In this document: positions 24,933 to 34,152 of the stretch, piece after piece | Position numbering within the stretch: the first letter of the stretch is position 1 | How the letters are laid out: every line of letters begins with the position of its first letter | Origin: JAJDIA01 sp031555505 | Lineage (GTDB): Bacteria > Bacteroidota > Bacteroidia > Bacteroidales > Tannerellaceae | Reading direction: 5' to 3' | NCBI GenBank assembly: GCA_031555505.1 | Contig: JAVBUH010000025.1 | Location: 1-61,047, forward strand | Length of the DNA: 61,047 nucleotides | Position numbers and translations under genes: made by a program | Notes under the pieces: generated by a model | Told to the model about the DNA's origin: nothing | Databases searched by the model: none | Seen by the model: only the letters and a program-made list of their open reading frames with translations

Positions 24933-26192
24933 ATGAGGAAAATATATCTGATTGGGATGGCCTTTGCATATCTGCTGGCCGCCTGTCATCAAAACACATC
25001 CACGCATAACCATTCGGACGAAAAAGAGCCGGCGCATGCAGCAGAGCATGTACATGAGCATGGCGAGCATGACCACAGTGCGCATGATCACAGCGAGCAT
25101 GACCACAGTGCGCATAACCATGGCCACGACGGGCACGATCATGCTGCCGCCGAAGCAGAAACCCATCCGGGCGAGATCGTCTTTCCGGAAGCCAAAGCGG
25201 CAGCTGCCGGCCTGCAAACCCTGACGGTGACACCTGGCGCCTTCACACAGGTAGTCAAAACCGGTGGTCGTATCATCGCGGCCCAGGGCGACGAGCAGAC
25301 GATGGTGGCCACCGTCGCAGGTGTAGTCACCTTCAACCAGACCCCCTTCACCGAAGGATCGGCCGTACGCAAAGGACAGCCGGTACTGTCGCTCGTATCG
25401 GGCAACCTGGCCGAAGGCGATGTCACCGTCCGCACCCGTGCCGCTTTTGAAAGAGCAAGCAGCGAGTACGAACGCGCCAAAGGGCTCGTGAAGGACCAGA
25501 TCATCTCCCAAAAGGAATTCATCGAATTAAAGACCGCCTACGAAACAGCCAAAGCCGCCAATGACGCGATCGGGGGAACAGCCTCCGGCAAGGGCGTCTC
25601 CGTGGCAGCACCGATCAACGGCTACCTCAAAAACCTGCAGGTCAAAGAGGGCGATTATGTATCGGTAGGCCAGACACTGGCCTCTGTTTCCCAAAATAAC
25701 CGGCTCGTCCTGCGGGCCGAAGTTTCGGAGAAATACTACGGGAGCCTCCCACTGGTCCGGTCGGCCAACTTCAGAACGCCTTACGACGGCAAACTGTACA
25801 AACTGTCCGACCTCAACGGGCGCCTGCTCTCGTATGCCAAATCATCAGACGACAATTCCTTCTATATCCCCGTCTCCTTCGAGTTCGACAACAAAGGCTC
25901 CCTCCTCTCTGGCGCCTATGTAGACGTATGGCTGCTCACAGCTCCCATCCCGAACACCATCCATATCCCCCTCTCTTCCCTGATCGAGGAACAGGGGATA
26001 TACTCCGTCTTCCTGCGCCTGGATGAAACCTGCTATAGGAAACAGCTTGTACATACCGGCGCCAACAACGGCACGGAAGTCCAAATTCTGTCCGGGTTGA
26101 AAGCTGGCGATGTAGTCGTCACCGAGGGCGCTTACCACCTCAAGCTGGCTACTGCTTCAAACGCCATGCCGGCACATACGCATACTCATTAA
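24933..26192 (+). CDS. RND efflux periplasmic adaptor with His-rich N-terminus (CusB/CzcB-like)
   Basis: Membrane-fusion lipoprotein of 419 residues linking the RND pump to the outer-membrane channel. LLAAC places the lipid-anchored cysteine at 18. Residues ~25-78 hold about 18 histidines (HEHGEHDHSAHDHSEHDHSA), probably a metal-capture segment. The adaptor core follows: the lipoyl-like part (TVAGVVTFNQTPF, APINGYLKNLQVKEGDYV), a helical hairpin around 170-210, and a C-terminal beta domain (SGLKAGDVVVTEGAYHLK). Part of the His region is encoded by a 30-bp duplication. The pump gene follows after 13 bases. Confidence 0.92.
   Translation: MRKIYLIGMAFAYLLAACHQNTSTHNHSDEKEPAHAAEHVHEHGEHDHSAHDHSEHDHSAHNHGHDGHDHAAAEAETHPGEIVFPEAKAAAAGLQTLTVTPGAFTQVVKTGGRIIAAQGDEQTMVATVAGVVTFNQTPFTEGSAVRKGQPVLSLVSGNLAEGDVTVRTRAAFERASSEYERAKGLVKDQIISQKEFIELKTAYETAKAANDAIGGTASGKGVSVAAPINGYLKNLQVKEGDYVSVGQTLASVSQNNRLVLRAEVSEKYYGSLPLVRSANFRTPYDGKLYKLSDLNGRLLSYAKSSDDNSFYIPVSFEFDNKGSLLSGAYVDVWLLTAPIPNTIHIPLSSLIEEQGIYSVFLRLDETCYRKQLVHTGANNGTEVQILSGLKAGDVVVTEGAYHLKLATASNAMPAHTHTH
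25063..25115 (+). repeat. Duplicated segment coding His-rich residues
   Basis: The segment starting GCGAGCATGACCACAGTGCG occurs at 25063-25085 and again at 25093-25115, a 30-bp offset within the adaptor gene. It extends the HEHDHSAH-type tract in frame. Confidence 0.75.
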
Positions 26193-26205
26193 GCAAGGAG
26201 GATGT

Positions 26206-29200
26206 ATGCTGAATAAAATCATTCAATACGCACTGCACAACCGCCTGGTAGTGCTGGCTTGCAGTATCCTGCTGATGATATGGGGAACATATAAAGCCAC
26301 ACAAACCGATGTGGATGTATTTCCGGACCTCAACGCGCCTACCGTGGTGATCATGACCGAAGCCAAAGGCCTGGCGCCGGAAGAAGTAGAACGCCTGGTA
26401 ACCTTCCCCGTCGAAACAGCCGTCAACGGCGCCATGCATGTACGCCGTGTCCGTTCCTCTTCCACCACCGGATTCTCGGTAGTCTGGGTAGAATTCGACT
26501 GGGGTATGGACGTGTACCGCGCCCGGCAGATCGTATCGGAAAAACTATCCGTCGCATCCGAATCCCTGCCCGATAATGTAGGACGCCCCACGCTGGGGCC
26601 GCAATCGTCCATCATGGGTGAGATACTGATCATCGGACTGACGGCCGACTCTACCTCCCTGCTCGACCTGCGAACGCTGGCCGACTGGACTTTCCGCCCC
26701 CGCCTCTTATCCACCGGAGGAGTGGCGCAGGTAGCCGTGATCGGGGGCGACGTCAAAGAATACCAGATCCAACTAGACCCCGGCCGGATGAAGCATTACG
26801 GCATCACGCTCGACGAAGCCCTGGCCGCCTGCCGCAACATGAACCAGAACGCCAATGGCGGCGTGCTGTACGAACACGGCAACGAATATATCATCCGCGG
26901 ATTACTGTCTACCACCGATGCTGAAGAGATCGGCAAGGGTGTGATCCGGAGCATCAATGGCTCACCCGTCCGGATCAGCGATATCGCCACGATCGGTATC
27001 GGTGCCAAAACGCCCAAACTGGGCACAGCCTCCGAACAGGGCCAACCTGCCGTACTGATCACCGTCACCAAGCAACCGCAGACAAGCACCATCGGGCTTA
27101 CCGAACAGCTGGAGACCGTTGTGGCCGATATCCGGCACAACCTGCCTGCAGATGTACAGGTATCTACGCATATCTTCCGTCAGGGCGACTTCATCGACCA
27201 CTCCATCAACAACGTAAAGAATAGTCTGCTCGAAGGAAGTATCTTTGTGGTCCTTATCCTCTTCATCTTCCTGATGAATGTGCGCACAACGGTGATCTCA
27301 CTCGTGGCGCTCCCGCTGTCTCTCATCGTTTCCCTCCTGGTATTGCATTACATGGGATTGACCATCAACACCATGAGCCTCGGCGGGATGGCCATCTCCA
27401 TCGGCTCGCTGGTAGACGACGCTATCGTAGATGTGGAGAATGTATTCCGGCGGATGCGTGAAAACAAGGCCCTCCCTCCCGGCGAACAGCTACCCACGCT
27501 CGAAGTGGTGTTCCAGGCCTCCCGTGAAGTACGCATGCCCATCCTGAACTCCACCCTCATCATCATCGTAAGCTTTATCCCCCTCTTTTTCCTGAGCGGG
27601 ATGGAAGGGTTGATGCTGGCGCCGTTGGGAATCGCTTTCATCGTAGCGTTGTTTGCCTCTACGGTAGTTGCGCTCACACTCACCCCGGTCTTGTGCAGCT
27701 ACCTGCTGGAACCCAAAAAAGAGGATGCAGCACAACACTTCCGGGAATCTGTCGTTGCACGCAAACTGAAAGGCATCTATGCCTCATTGCTGCACAAAGT
27801 CCTACGGCATAAGGCACTGGTATTAGGCAGCACCCTCGCACTGTTTATCGGCTCATTGATTGTATTCTGCTCATTGGGACGGAGCTTTCTGCCTCCCTTC
27901 AATGAAGGGTCATTCACCATCAATATCAGTACACTCCCCGGGATTTCCCTGGAAGAATCCGACAAGATCGGCCATCAGGCAGAACGCCTGTTGATGCAGG
28001 TGCCCGAAATACAAACCGTAGCCCGCAAAACCGGTCGCGCCGAACTGGACGAACATGCCCTCGGCGTGAACGAGTCGGAGATCGAAGCGCCGTTTGTGCT
28101 CGGCCAGCGCAGCCGGGACCAGGTAATGAATGACGTGCGCGACAAACTATCCGCCATCAGCGGCGCCAATGTGGAGATCGGCCAGCCCATATCACACCGT
28201 ATAGATGCCATGTTGTCGGGTACCGAGGCCGCTATCGCCATCAAAGTGTTTGGCACCGACCTTAATCAACTCTTCTCCATCGGCAAGGAGATACAACAGG
28301 CCGTTCAATCCGTCGAAGGCGTGGTAGACCTGAACGTGGAGCAGCAGATCGAACGTCCGCAACTGACCATCATCCCTCGCCGCGACCTCCTGTCTCAATA
28401 TGGCATCACCCTCCCCGAATTGGAAGAATACATCAACGTGATGTTTGCCGGAGAAGCCGTGAGCCAGGTATACGAAGACGGCAAATACTTCGACCTCACC
28501 GTCAAAGCCTCCGACGGGCAACGCGCAGGCATGGAGGCTATCGGCAACCTCATGATCGATGCTGCCGGAGGGAAGATACCCCTCAGCTACGTGGCCGACA
28601 TCCGGTCTGTCACCGGCCCCAATACCATCAACCGCGAGAATGCCCAACGCAAACTGGTGGTCAGCGCCAACGTCTCCGGACGCGACCTGCGCAGCGTCGT
28701 CAATGAGATGCAGGCTGCCGTCGAAGCACGCGTCCAACTGCCCGAAGGCTATCACATCTCCTTCGGCGGACAATTCGAAAGCGAACAGGCTGCCAGCCGG
28801 ACGCTGATGTTCGCCTCCGTCATGTCGCTGCTGGTCATCTTCCTCCTGCTCTTCCACGAGTTCAAAGACGCCCGGGAAAGTGGCGTAATCATGCTCAACC
28901 TCCCCTTCGCCCTGATCGGAGGTGTACTGATCCTGTGGATCACACGGGGCGAGATCAGTATCCCGGCCATCATCGGATTTATCTCGCTGTTCGGGATTGC
29001 CACCCGCAACGGAATGTTGCTCGTCAGCCACTACAAGCAATTACTCAATGAAGGGAAAAGCCTGCACGATGCCGTGATACAAGGTTCGCTGGACCGGTTG
29101 AACCCCATCATGATGACGGCGCTCAGCTCTGCCCTGGCACTGATACCGCTCGCCCTGCAAGGCGACCTGCCGGGCAATGAGATACAAAGCCCCATGGCCA

Positions 29201-29289
29201 TCGTCATACTGGGGGGACTGCTCACCTCTACCTTCCTCAACGGGTTCATCATCCCCGTCGTTTATCTCCTGTTGAATAAAAACAAATGA
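26206..29289 (+). CDS. Heavy-metal RND efflux pump (CusA/CzcA family)
   Basis: Inner-membrane proton-driven pump of 1027 residues. It shows the RND pattern of one helix, a large periplasmic loop, six helices, a second loop and five helices. Family blocks include KATQTDVDVFPDLNAPTVVI, EEVERLVTFPVETAVNG and the TM4 motif SIGSLVDDAIVDVENVF. The TM4 sequence is closer to the (A/S)IGxxxDAA type linked to Cu/Ag or Ni than to the DFGxxxDGA of Zn/Co pumps, but has DD in place of DA. The substrate is therefore uncertain. An AAGGAGG Shine-Dalgarno lies at 26195-26201. The stop overlaps the next start (ATGA). Confidence 0.92.
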   Translation: MLNKIIQYALHNRLVVLACSILLMIWGTYKATQTDVDVFPDLNAPTVVIMTEAKGLAPEEVERLVTFPVETAVNGAMHVRRVRSSSTTGFSVVWVEFDWGMDVYRARQIVSEKLSVASESLPDNVGRPTLGPQSSIMGEILIIGLTADSTSLLDLRTLADWTFRPRLLSTGGVAQVAVIGGDVKEYQIQLDPGRMKHYGITLDEALAACRNMNQNANGGVLYEHGNEYIIRGLLSTTDAEEIGKGVIRSINGSPVRISDIATIGIGAKTPKLGTASEQGQPAVLITVTKQPQTSTIGLTEQLETVVADIRHNLPADVQVSTHIFRQGDFIDHSINNVKNSLLEGSIFVVLILFIFLMNVRTTVISLVALPLSLIVSLLVLHYMGLTINTMSLGGMAISIGSLVDDAIVDVENVFRRMRENKALPPGEQLPTLEVVFQASREVRMPILNSTLIIIVSFIPLFFLSGMEGLMLAPLGIAFIVALFASTVVALTLTPVLCSYLLEPKKEDAAQHFRESVVARKLKGIYASLLHKVLRHKALVLGSTLALFIGSLIVFCSLGRSFLPPFNEGSFTINISTLPGISLEESDKIGHQAERLLMQVPEIQTVARKTGRAELDEHALGVNESEIEAPFVLGQRSRDQVMNDVRDKLSAISGANVEIGQPISHRIDAMLSGTEAAIAIKVFGTDLNQLFSIGKEIQQAVQSVEGVVDLNVEQQIERPQLTIIPRRDLLSQYGITLPELEEYINVMFAGEAVSQVYEDGKYFDLTVKASDGQRAGMEAIGNLMIDAAGGKIPLSYVADIRSVTGPNTINRENAQRKLVVSANVSGRDLRSVVNEMQAAVEARVQLPEGYHISFGGQFESEQAASRTLMFASVMSLLVIFLLLFHEFKDARESGVIMLNLPFALIGGVLILWITRGEISIPAIIGFISLFGIATRNGMLLVSHYKQLLNEGKSLHDAVIQGSLDRLNPIMMTALSSALALIPLALQGDLPGNEIQSPMAIVILGGLLTSTFLNGFIIPVVYLLLNKNK

Positions 29290-30503
29290 AACGTATGCAT
29301 ACAATCAAACACATAGCCGCCCTCGCCTTGCTGCTGGGCGGCTCCATCGCCACCGGATCGGCGCAAACAGCCCAACAGGCCGTTTCCATCCGGCAGGTAC
29401 TCCAATGGGTCGAAGCGAACAACAAGGAACTGCAGGCCAACAGCCAGCAGCTTACAGCCCGGAAGCTGGAAGTGAAAGCGGAGAACAACCTCCCCGACCC
29501 TACCGTGTCTTACTCGCACCAATACGGCAATAGAGACGGACTGGGTATGCAGGGTGAACTCATCGCCTCCCAATCCTTCGATTTCCCCACGCTGTACGCC
29601 CAACGCACTAAATTGGCGAAAGCAGCCTCCGAAGGCCTCGACTACCAACAGGCCTCCCTCCGCCAGCAACTGCTGCTGACGGCCGAACAGGCTTGCCTCG
29701 ACCTCGTGTTGCTCAACCAACGGCAGGCGCTGCTGGCCGAACGGCAAACAAACGCCGAACGACTGGCCTCCCTCTACGCCAAACGCCTCGCAACGGGCGA
29801 CGCCAATATCCTGGAGACAAACAAAATCGAGCTCGAACTGCTCAATGTAAAAACGGAAGCCCGACGCATCGAAGCCGCCATCCGGCAGAAACACAACGAA
29901 CTGGCTTCCCTCAACGGCGGAATACCGGTGGTCTTCGCACAAACCGGTTACGGGCCGTTGGAAGCCCTGCCTTCGTTTACCGACCTGTGGAGCGAGCGCA
30001 CAACCGCCGACCCGCAACTGCTCAACCTCAAAAGTGAGCAAGCCGTCTCCCGTCAGCGTATCCGCGTGAACCAGTCGCAAGGCTTGCCCGACCTTGAACT
30101 GGGCTACCGGCTGAATACCGCCTCCGGAGGCGAACGCTTCAACGGCTTCCTCGTCGGAGTCAGTATCCCGCTCTTCGCCAACCGTCATCAGGTAAAGAAA
30201 GCGAAGGCTCAAGCCTTATACTCAGACCTGCTCTACGAAGACACCAGTATCCGGATACGGAATGAGCTGGACCGGCTTTACCTCCAGTCCCTCTCCCTGC
30301 AAACCTCCCTCGATGAATACAACCGCCTGCTCGGCAGCAGCCAAACGCTGGCCTTGCTCAATAAGGCGCTGGATGCCGGACAACTGTCCATGATCGAGTA
30401 TTTTGTGGAAGTCGCAGGCTACTACGACAGCCTCGACAACCGCATGCAGGTCGAAAATGAATACCGCAAAGTCGTAGCCGCCCTGCTCAGCCACCGGCTG
30501 TAA
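29286..30503 (+). CDS. TolC-family outer-membrane channel of the metal pump
   Basis: A 405-residue outer-membrane efflux protein with a signal peptide (IKHIAALALLLGGSIATGSAQ). The chain shows two TolC-like halves of long amphipathic helices, with VEANNKELQANSQQLTARKL and YAKRLATGDANILETNKIEL as typical helix/strand stretches. It overlaps the pump gene by four bases, completing the adaptor-pump-channel set. It ends nine bases before the mnmD stop on the other strand. Confidence 0.9.
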   Translation: MKRMHTIKHIAALALLLGGSIATGSAQTAQQAVSIRQVLQWVEANNKELQANSQQLTARKLEVKAENNLPDPTVSYSHQYGNRDGLGMQGELIASQSFDFPTLYAQRTKLAKAASEGLDYQQASLRQQLLLTAEQACLDLVLLNQRQALLAERQTNAERLASLYAKRLATGDANILETNKIELELLNVKTEARRIEAAIRQKHNELASLNGGIPVVFAQTGYGPLEALPSFTDLWSERTTADPQLLNLKSEQAVSRQRIRVNQSQGLPDLELGYRLNTASGGERFNGFLVGVSIPLFANRHQVKKAKAQALYSDLLYEDTSIRIRNELDRLYLQSLSLQTSLDEYNRLLGSSQTLALLNKALDAGQLSMIEYFVEVAGYYDSLDNRMQVENEYRKVVAALLSHRL

Positions 30504-30512
30504 CCGCTTGGC

Positions 30513-31193
30513 TCATTTTCGGCCGAACAGGATATGCCGTTTTCCGGGAGGGCCTTCCAGGCGTTCCATCCGGAAACCGGCTGCCTGCATCCGGCGCCTC
30601 ACCTCCCCTTTGGCACAATAAGTCACAATTATCGCCTCATCCGCCATGCAGGCATACAACCGGTCGAACATCTCCTGCTCCCACAACTCCGGCTGCTTCT
30701 CCGGCGCAAAAGCGTCGAAGTACACCAGGTCTATGCCGGCGGGGAATACACACGCCCGGGCGTCTGCCTGCATCTTCTGCAACGTAAAACGGGAAGTTAC
30801 CGCTACCGCTTCCTCCCAGGCTACCGCATGCAGCGTATCAAACAGCGCAGCCTGCTCCGGCCAGGCCTGCGCTGCATAGTTCAACTGCCGGATCACCTCC
30901 GGCTCAGGAGGGAATTGCTCTATCGCATAATAGGTCACCGCCCCTTCCCTGTAATGGCCTCCGTTTTCAATTTCCCGTAGCGTGAGAAACGCATTCAGCC
31001 CGGTACCAAAACCAATTTCCAGCACCCGTATATTGGATCTGTCCACCTGCTTTAATCCCGCCTGTATAAAAACATGTACCGACTCCTGAATAGCGCCGTT
31101 CACCGAATGATAATGCTCATTCAGCGCCGGCACAAATATGGTATGGCTGCCATCGGCCGTAGCCTGTATGATACTGTACGTTCTAACTGACAT
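30513..31193 (-). CDS. mnmD: tRNA mnm5s2U methyltransferase MnmD (MnmC methyltransferase domain)
   Basis: Standalone version of the N-terminal methyltransferase of MnmC, which finishes 5-methylaminomethyl-2-thiouridine at the tRNA wobble position using SAM. The 226 residues include the SAM-binding start RVLEIGFGTGLNAFLTL, followed by IDLVYFDAFAPEKQPELW, both diagnostic of the DUF752 family, and a C-terminal RMQAAGFRMERLEGPPGKR. There is no fused FAD oxidase domain, as in other bacteria that carry only MnmD. A -7 box is at 31223-31230. Confidence 0.92.
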   Translation of the reverse strand: MSVRTYSIIQATADGSHTIFVPALNEHYHSVNGAIQESVHVFIQAGLKQVDRSNIRVLEIGFGTGLNAFLTLREIENGGHYREGAVTYYAIEQFPPEPEVIRQLNYAAQAWPEQAALFDTLHAVAWEEAVAVTSRFTLQKMQADARACVFPAGIDLVYFDAFAPEKQPELWEQEMFDRLYACMADEAIIVTYCAKGEVRRRMQAAGFRMERLEGPPGKRHILFGRK

Positions 31194-31222
31194 AAGATTA
31201 AGTTGTAAAACCGTTCAAAAGA

Positions 31223-31230
31223 CAAAGATA
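31223..31230 (-). promoter_or_regulatory. Putative -7 box (TATCTTTG) for mnmD
   Basis: The minus strand reads TATCTTTG 29 bases before the mnmD ATG. Confidence 0.45.
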
Positions 31231-31338
31231 GCACAGAGTTTCAAACGCTATTCCCCGATAAGCCTGTATATTAACGTATTTATAACGATTTATTAGCTGT
31301 TTTTCAGAACTTTTTCCTCCTGGCTGACAAAAAATGAT

Positions 31339-31346
31339 TAATTTTG
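31339..31346 (+). promoter_or_regulatory. Putative -7 box (TAATTTTG) for the hybrid kinase
   Basis: TAATTTTG, a full TAnnTTTG match, 43 bases before the ATG at 31390. Confidence 0.45.
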
Positions 31347-31389
31347 CCCCCGTAACGAAAACAAATTTTACTGACAGTTGATTTTGTTT

Positions 31390-34092
31390 ATGCTCTCACA
31401 ATACACCGCACACACATTACGAATAAAACAAACCTATGTCCGGCTCATGGTTTTATTCAGTTGCTTTGCCTGTCTATCGGGTAAGCTATCTGCCGAAGAG
31501 CCCCATCCCATCCTGATTATCAGCTCCTATAATCCGGATACTAAAAACACCATGTCCAATATCTCCGAATTCATGGAAGAATACAAGCAATTAGGCGGTA
31601 CTTCTCCCATGATTATTGAGAACATGAACTGTAAAAGCCTTCCCGAAGCACCCGAATGGAAAGAAAGGATGAAACAGATCCTGAACAAATATGCAGGAGA
31701 CAAACGACCCGAATTGGTCGTTATCCTCGGCCAGGAAGCCTGGTCGTCTTATATCTCGCAAGACGAGCTGCCCTTCGAAAACGTACCCCTGCTCTGCGGG
31801 ATGGCCAGCCAAAATGCCATCTACCTGCCAGACTCTTCCGTAAACCTGGCCGAATGGGAGCCCGAATATGTGGATATCCAGACCTACCAGGGAGAAGGAT
31901 ATAACATTGGCGGTTATCTCAATGCATACGACGTAAAGAAAAACATCGACCTCATCCGCTCGCTATACCCGGACACCAAACACATCGCCCTGCTGACCGA
32001 CAACACCTATGGAGGCCTTGCCCTGCAAACCTTCGTGAAAAAGGAAATGAAGGATATTCCCGGAGTAGACCTCATCCTCCTTGACGGACGGAAGAACTCA
32101 CTCTATACACTCACTGACCAGATCAGTCTCCTACCCGAGAAGACCGCTATCCTAATCGGTACCTGGCGCGTAGACGTGAACGACGGGTACTTCGTTGCCA
32201 ACGGCACCTACGCCCTGATGATGGCCAACCCCTCCCTCCCTGCCTTCACCATCGCCTCCTCCGGCCTTGGACACTGGGCTATCGGTGGGTATGTACCCTT
32301 ATACCGGAGCATCGGTAAAGACCTGGCCAAACAGGCCAACGCCATCGTCAAAAAAGAAATCAACAGCAAGAACCTCCGGGTGGAAATGATCCCGAACCTA
32401 TACAACTTCGACATCAAAAAGCTGAAGGAGTTCAATATAGACCGCCAAATCCTGCCGCGCGATTCGGTGTTCATCAACGACGAAAGCATGTTCAACAAGT
32501 ACCGCTACGAGATCCTCATATCCATCATCGTCACACTGCTCGCCTTCCTCATCATGGTACTCGTATTCTTCCTCCGTACCAAGAAACTCAAAGATAGCCT
32601 CCTCGACCTGCAGGAAGACAATGTGCTGATCATGAACAACATGCAGTCGGCCATCAAATACATCAAGCCCGATTTCTCCGTCAAATGGGAAAACCAGATC
32701 AACTACCCCTGTATCCCACAGCACGGCCCCGACAACTGCTTCCTGTCCAAAGACCCCAAACTCCCCTATTGCGATAAATGCTCCGTGATCACAGCCATGC
32801 AGACCAAAAAACCGGTGGATACCACCAAAGACTGCGACGCCTGGGGACGCTTCATACATGTGCTGGTCATGCCCATCCTTGATGACAAAGACAACCTGCT
32901 CGGTGTCGTTTTCAAAAAAGACGATGTGACCAAACAAAAGAAAACCGAGAACGAACTGCGCGACGCCAAAGAAAAAGCCGAACAGTCCGACAAACTCAAA
33001 TCGGCCTTCCTCGCCAATATGAGCCACGAGATCCGTACACCCCTCAATGCCATCGTAGGATTCTCCAGCCTCCTCTCCGTCACCGACGACGCAGAAGAAA
33101 AGCTCGATTACGTCAACATCATCAACAACAACAACGACCTGTTGCTGCAACTCATCAACGACATCCTCGACCTCGCCAAGATCGAAGCCGGAACGCTCGA
33201 CTTCGTAGACACCGACGTCGACGTCAACAGCCTCCTCTACGATATCGAACAGTCCTCCCGCCTGAAAGTCACCAACTCAGACGTCAAACTGTCCTTCAAA
33301 GACAAAATGCCCAGCCTCATCCTACATACCGACAAGAACCGCCTGGCACAAGTCATCACCAACTTCATCAACAACGCCGTCAAGTTCACCGAAAAAGGCA
33401 GTATCACCTTCGGCTATAAACCCACCGACGACAATCGCCTCTACTTCTATGTCAAGGATACCGGATGCGGCATGACCGAAGAAGGCGCCCGTGGCGTCTT
33501 CCAACGCTTTGTCAAACTCAACAGCTTCGTCCAGGGAACCGGCCTCGGCCTCTCCATCTGCGAAACCATCGTGAAGAAAATGGAAGGTGAGATCGGTGTC
33601 GACTCCACACTCGGCGAAGGATCCACCTTCTGGTTCAAGATACCCGAATCCATGGTCGTCTCCCAAGTAGCTATCCATGACGCGAAGAAAGAAGAAGAAG
33701 CAGAAGAATTCTTCTTCAACATCGATAAGGGCACCACCATCCTCGTAGCCGAAGAAGACACCAGCTACTTCGTGCAAATCCAGTCTATGCTGCGCGAGTT
33801 CAACCTCATGCACGCCGCCAGCGGCGATGAAGCGGTAGCCATGTTCTACGCCTACCAACCCAGTATCATCCTGATGAACCTCACCATGGCTGATATGGAC
33901 GGGTTTGAAGCAACTGCAGAAATCCGGAAAGCCGACAAGCAAATCCCCATCATCGCCATCGCATACGAAGAATCAGGCGACACCCACGAAGACGCACTCC
34001 AAAAAGGCTTCAACCACTTCCTTGTCAAGCCCCTCCGCGCCGAGACCCTCCGCAAAACGGTAGACACCTGCCTCCGCGTACCCGTCTCCTAA
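31390..34092 (+). CDS. Hybrid histidine kinase with periplasmic binding domain and degenerate receiver
   Basis: A 900-residue membrane sensor kinase. Order: an N-terminal signal or anchor segment, a periplasmic ABC-type substrate-binding-like domain (about 37-355, HPILIISSYNPDTKNTMS), a membrane helix (about 374-394), a PAS-like domain rich in cysteine (about 410-520), HisKA with His546 (NMSHEIRTPLNAIVGFSSL), a complete HATPase (NFINNAVKF, DTGCGMTEEG, GTGLGLSICETIV), then a receiver domain (about 775-895). In the receiver the expected phospho-accepting Asp is Asn830 (IILMNLTMADMDG) and the conserved Thr is Ala (IIAIAYEE), while the late Lys remains (FLVKPL). The receiver therefore probably does not accept phosphate. 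The start is ATG at 31390; an in-frame TTG lies at 31378 and a Met at 31447. It could relay to an unlinked regulator. Confidence 0.9.
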   Translation: MLSQYTAHTLRIKQTYVRLMVLFSCFACLSGKLSAEEPHPILIISSYNPDTKNTMSNISEFMEEYKQLGGTSPMIIENMNCKSLPEAPEWKERMKQILNKYAGDKRPELVVILGQEAWSSYISQDELPFENVPLLCGMASQNAIYLPDSSVNLAEWEPEYVDIQTYQGEGYNIGGYLNAYDVKKNIDLIRSLYPDTKHIALLTDNTYGGLALQTFVKKEMKDIPGVDLILLDGRKNSLYTLTDQISLLPEKTAILIGTWRVDVNDGYFVANGTYALMMANPSLPAFTIASSGLGHWAIGGYVPLYRSIGKDLAKQANAIVKKEINSKNLRVEMIPNLYNFDIKKLKEFNIDRQILPRDSVFINDESMFNKYRYEILISIIVTLLAFLIMVLVFFLRTKKLKDSLLDLQEDNVLIMNNMQSAIKYIKPDFSVKWENQINYPCIPQHGPDNCFLSKDPKLPYCDKCSVITAMQTKKPVDTTKDCDAWGRFIHVLVMPILDDKDNLLGVVFKKDDVTKQKKTENELRDAKEKAEQSDKLKSAFLANMSHEIRTPLNAIVGFSSLLSVTDDAEEKLDYVNIINNNNDLLLQLINDILDLAKIEAGTLDFVDTDVDVNSLLYDIEQSSRLKVTNSDVKLSFKDKMPSLILHTDKNRLAQVITNFINNAVKFTEKGSITFGYKPTDDNRLYFYVKDTGCGMTEEGARGVFQRFVKLNSFVQGTGLGLSICETIVKKMEGEIGVDSTLGEGSTFWFKIPESMVVSQVAIHDAKKEEEAEEFFFNIDKGTTILVAEEDTSYFVQIQSMLREFNLMHAASGDEAVAMFYAYQPSIILMNLTMADMDGFEATAEIRKADKQIPIIAIAYEESGDTHEDALQKGFNHFLVKPLRAETLRKTVDTCLRVPVS

Positions 34093-34117
34093 CCGCACAA
34101 AGCGACCCCACATACCG

Positions 34118-34152
34118 CTGTGTTATCTGTGTGCCGGACTTCTTTTGACACA
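34118..34152. repeat. Dispersed element, copy 2
   Basis: CTGTGTTATCTGTGTGCCGG followed by CTTCTTTTGACACA, 26 bases after the hybrid kinase stop. The same core as at 22627-22662 and, inverted, at 51145-51197. Confidence 0.7.
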
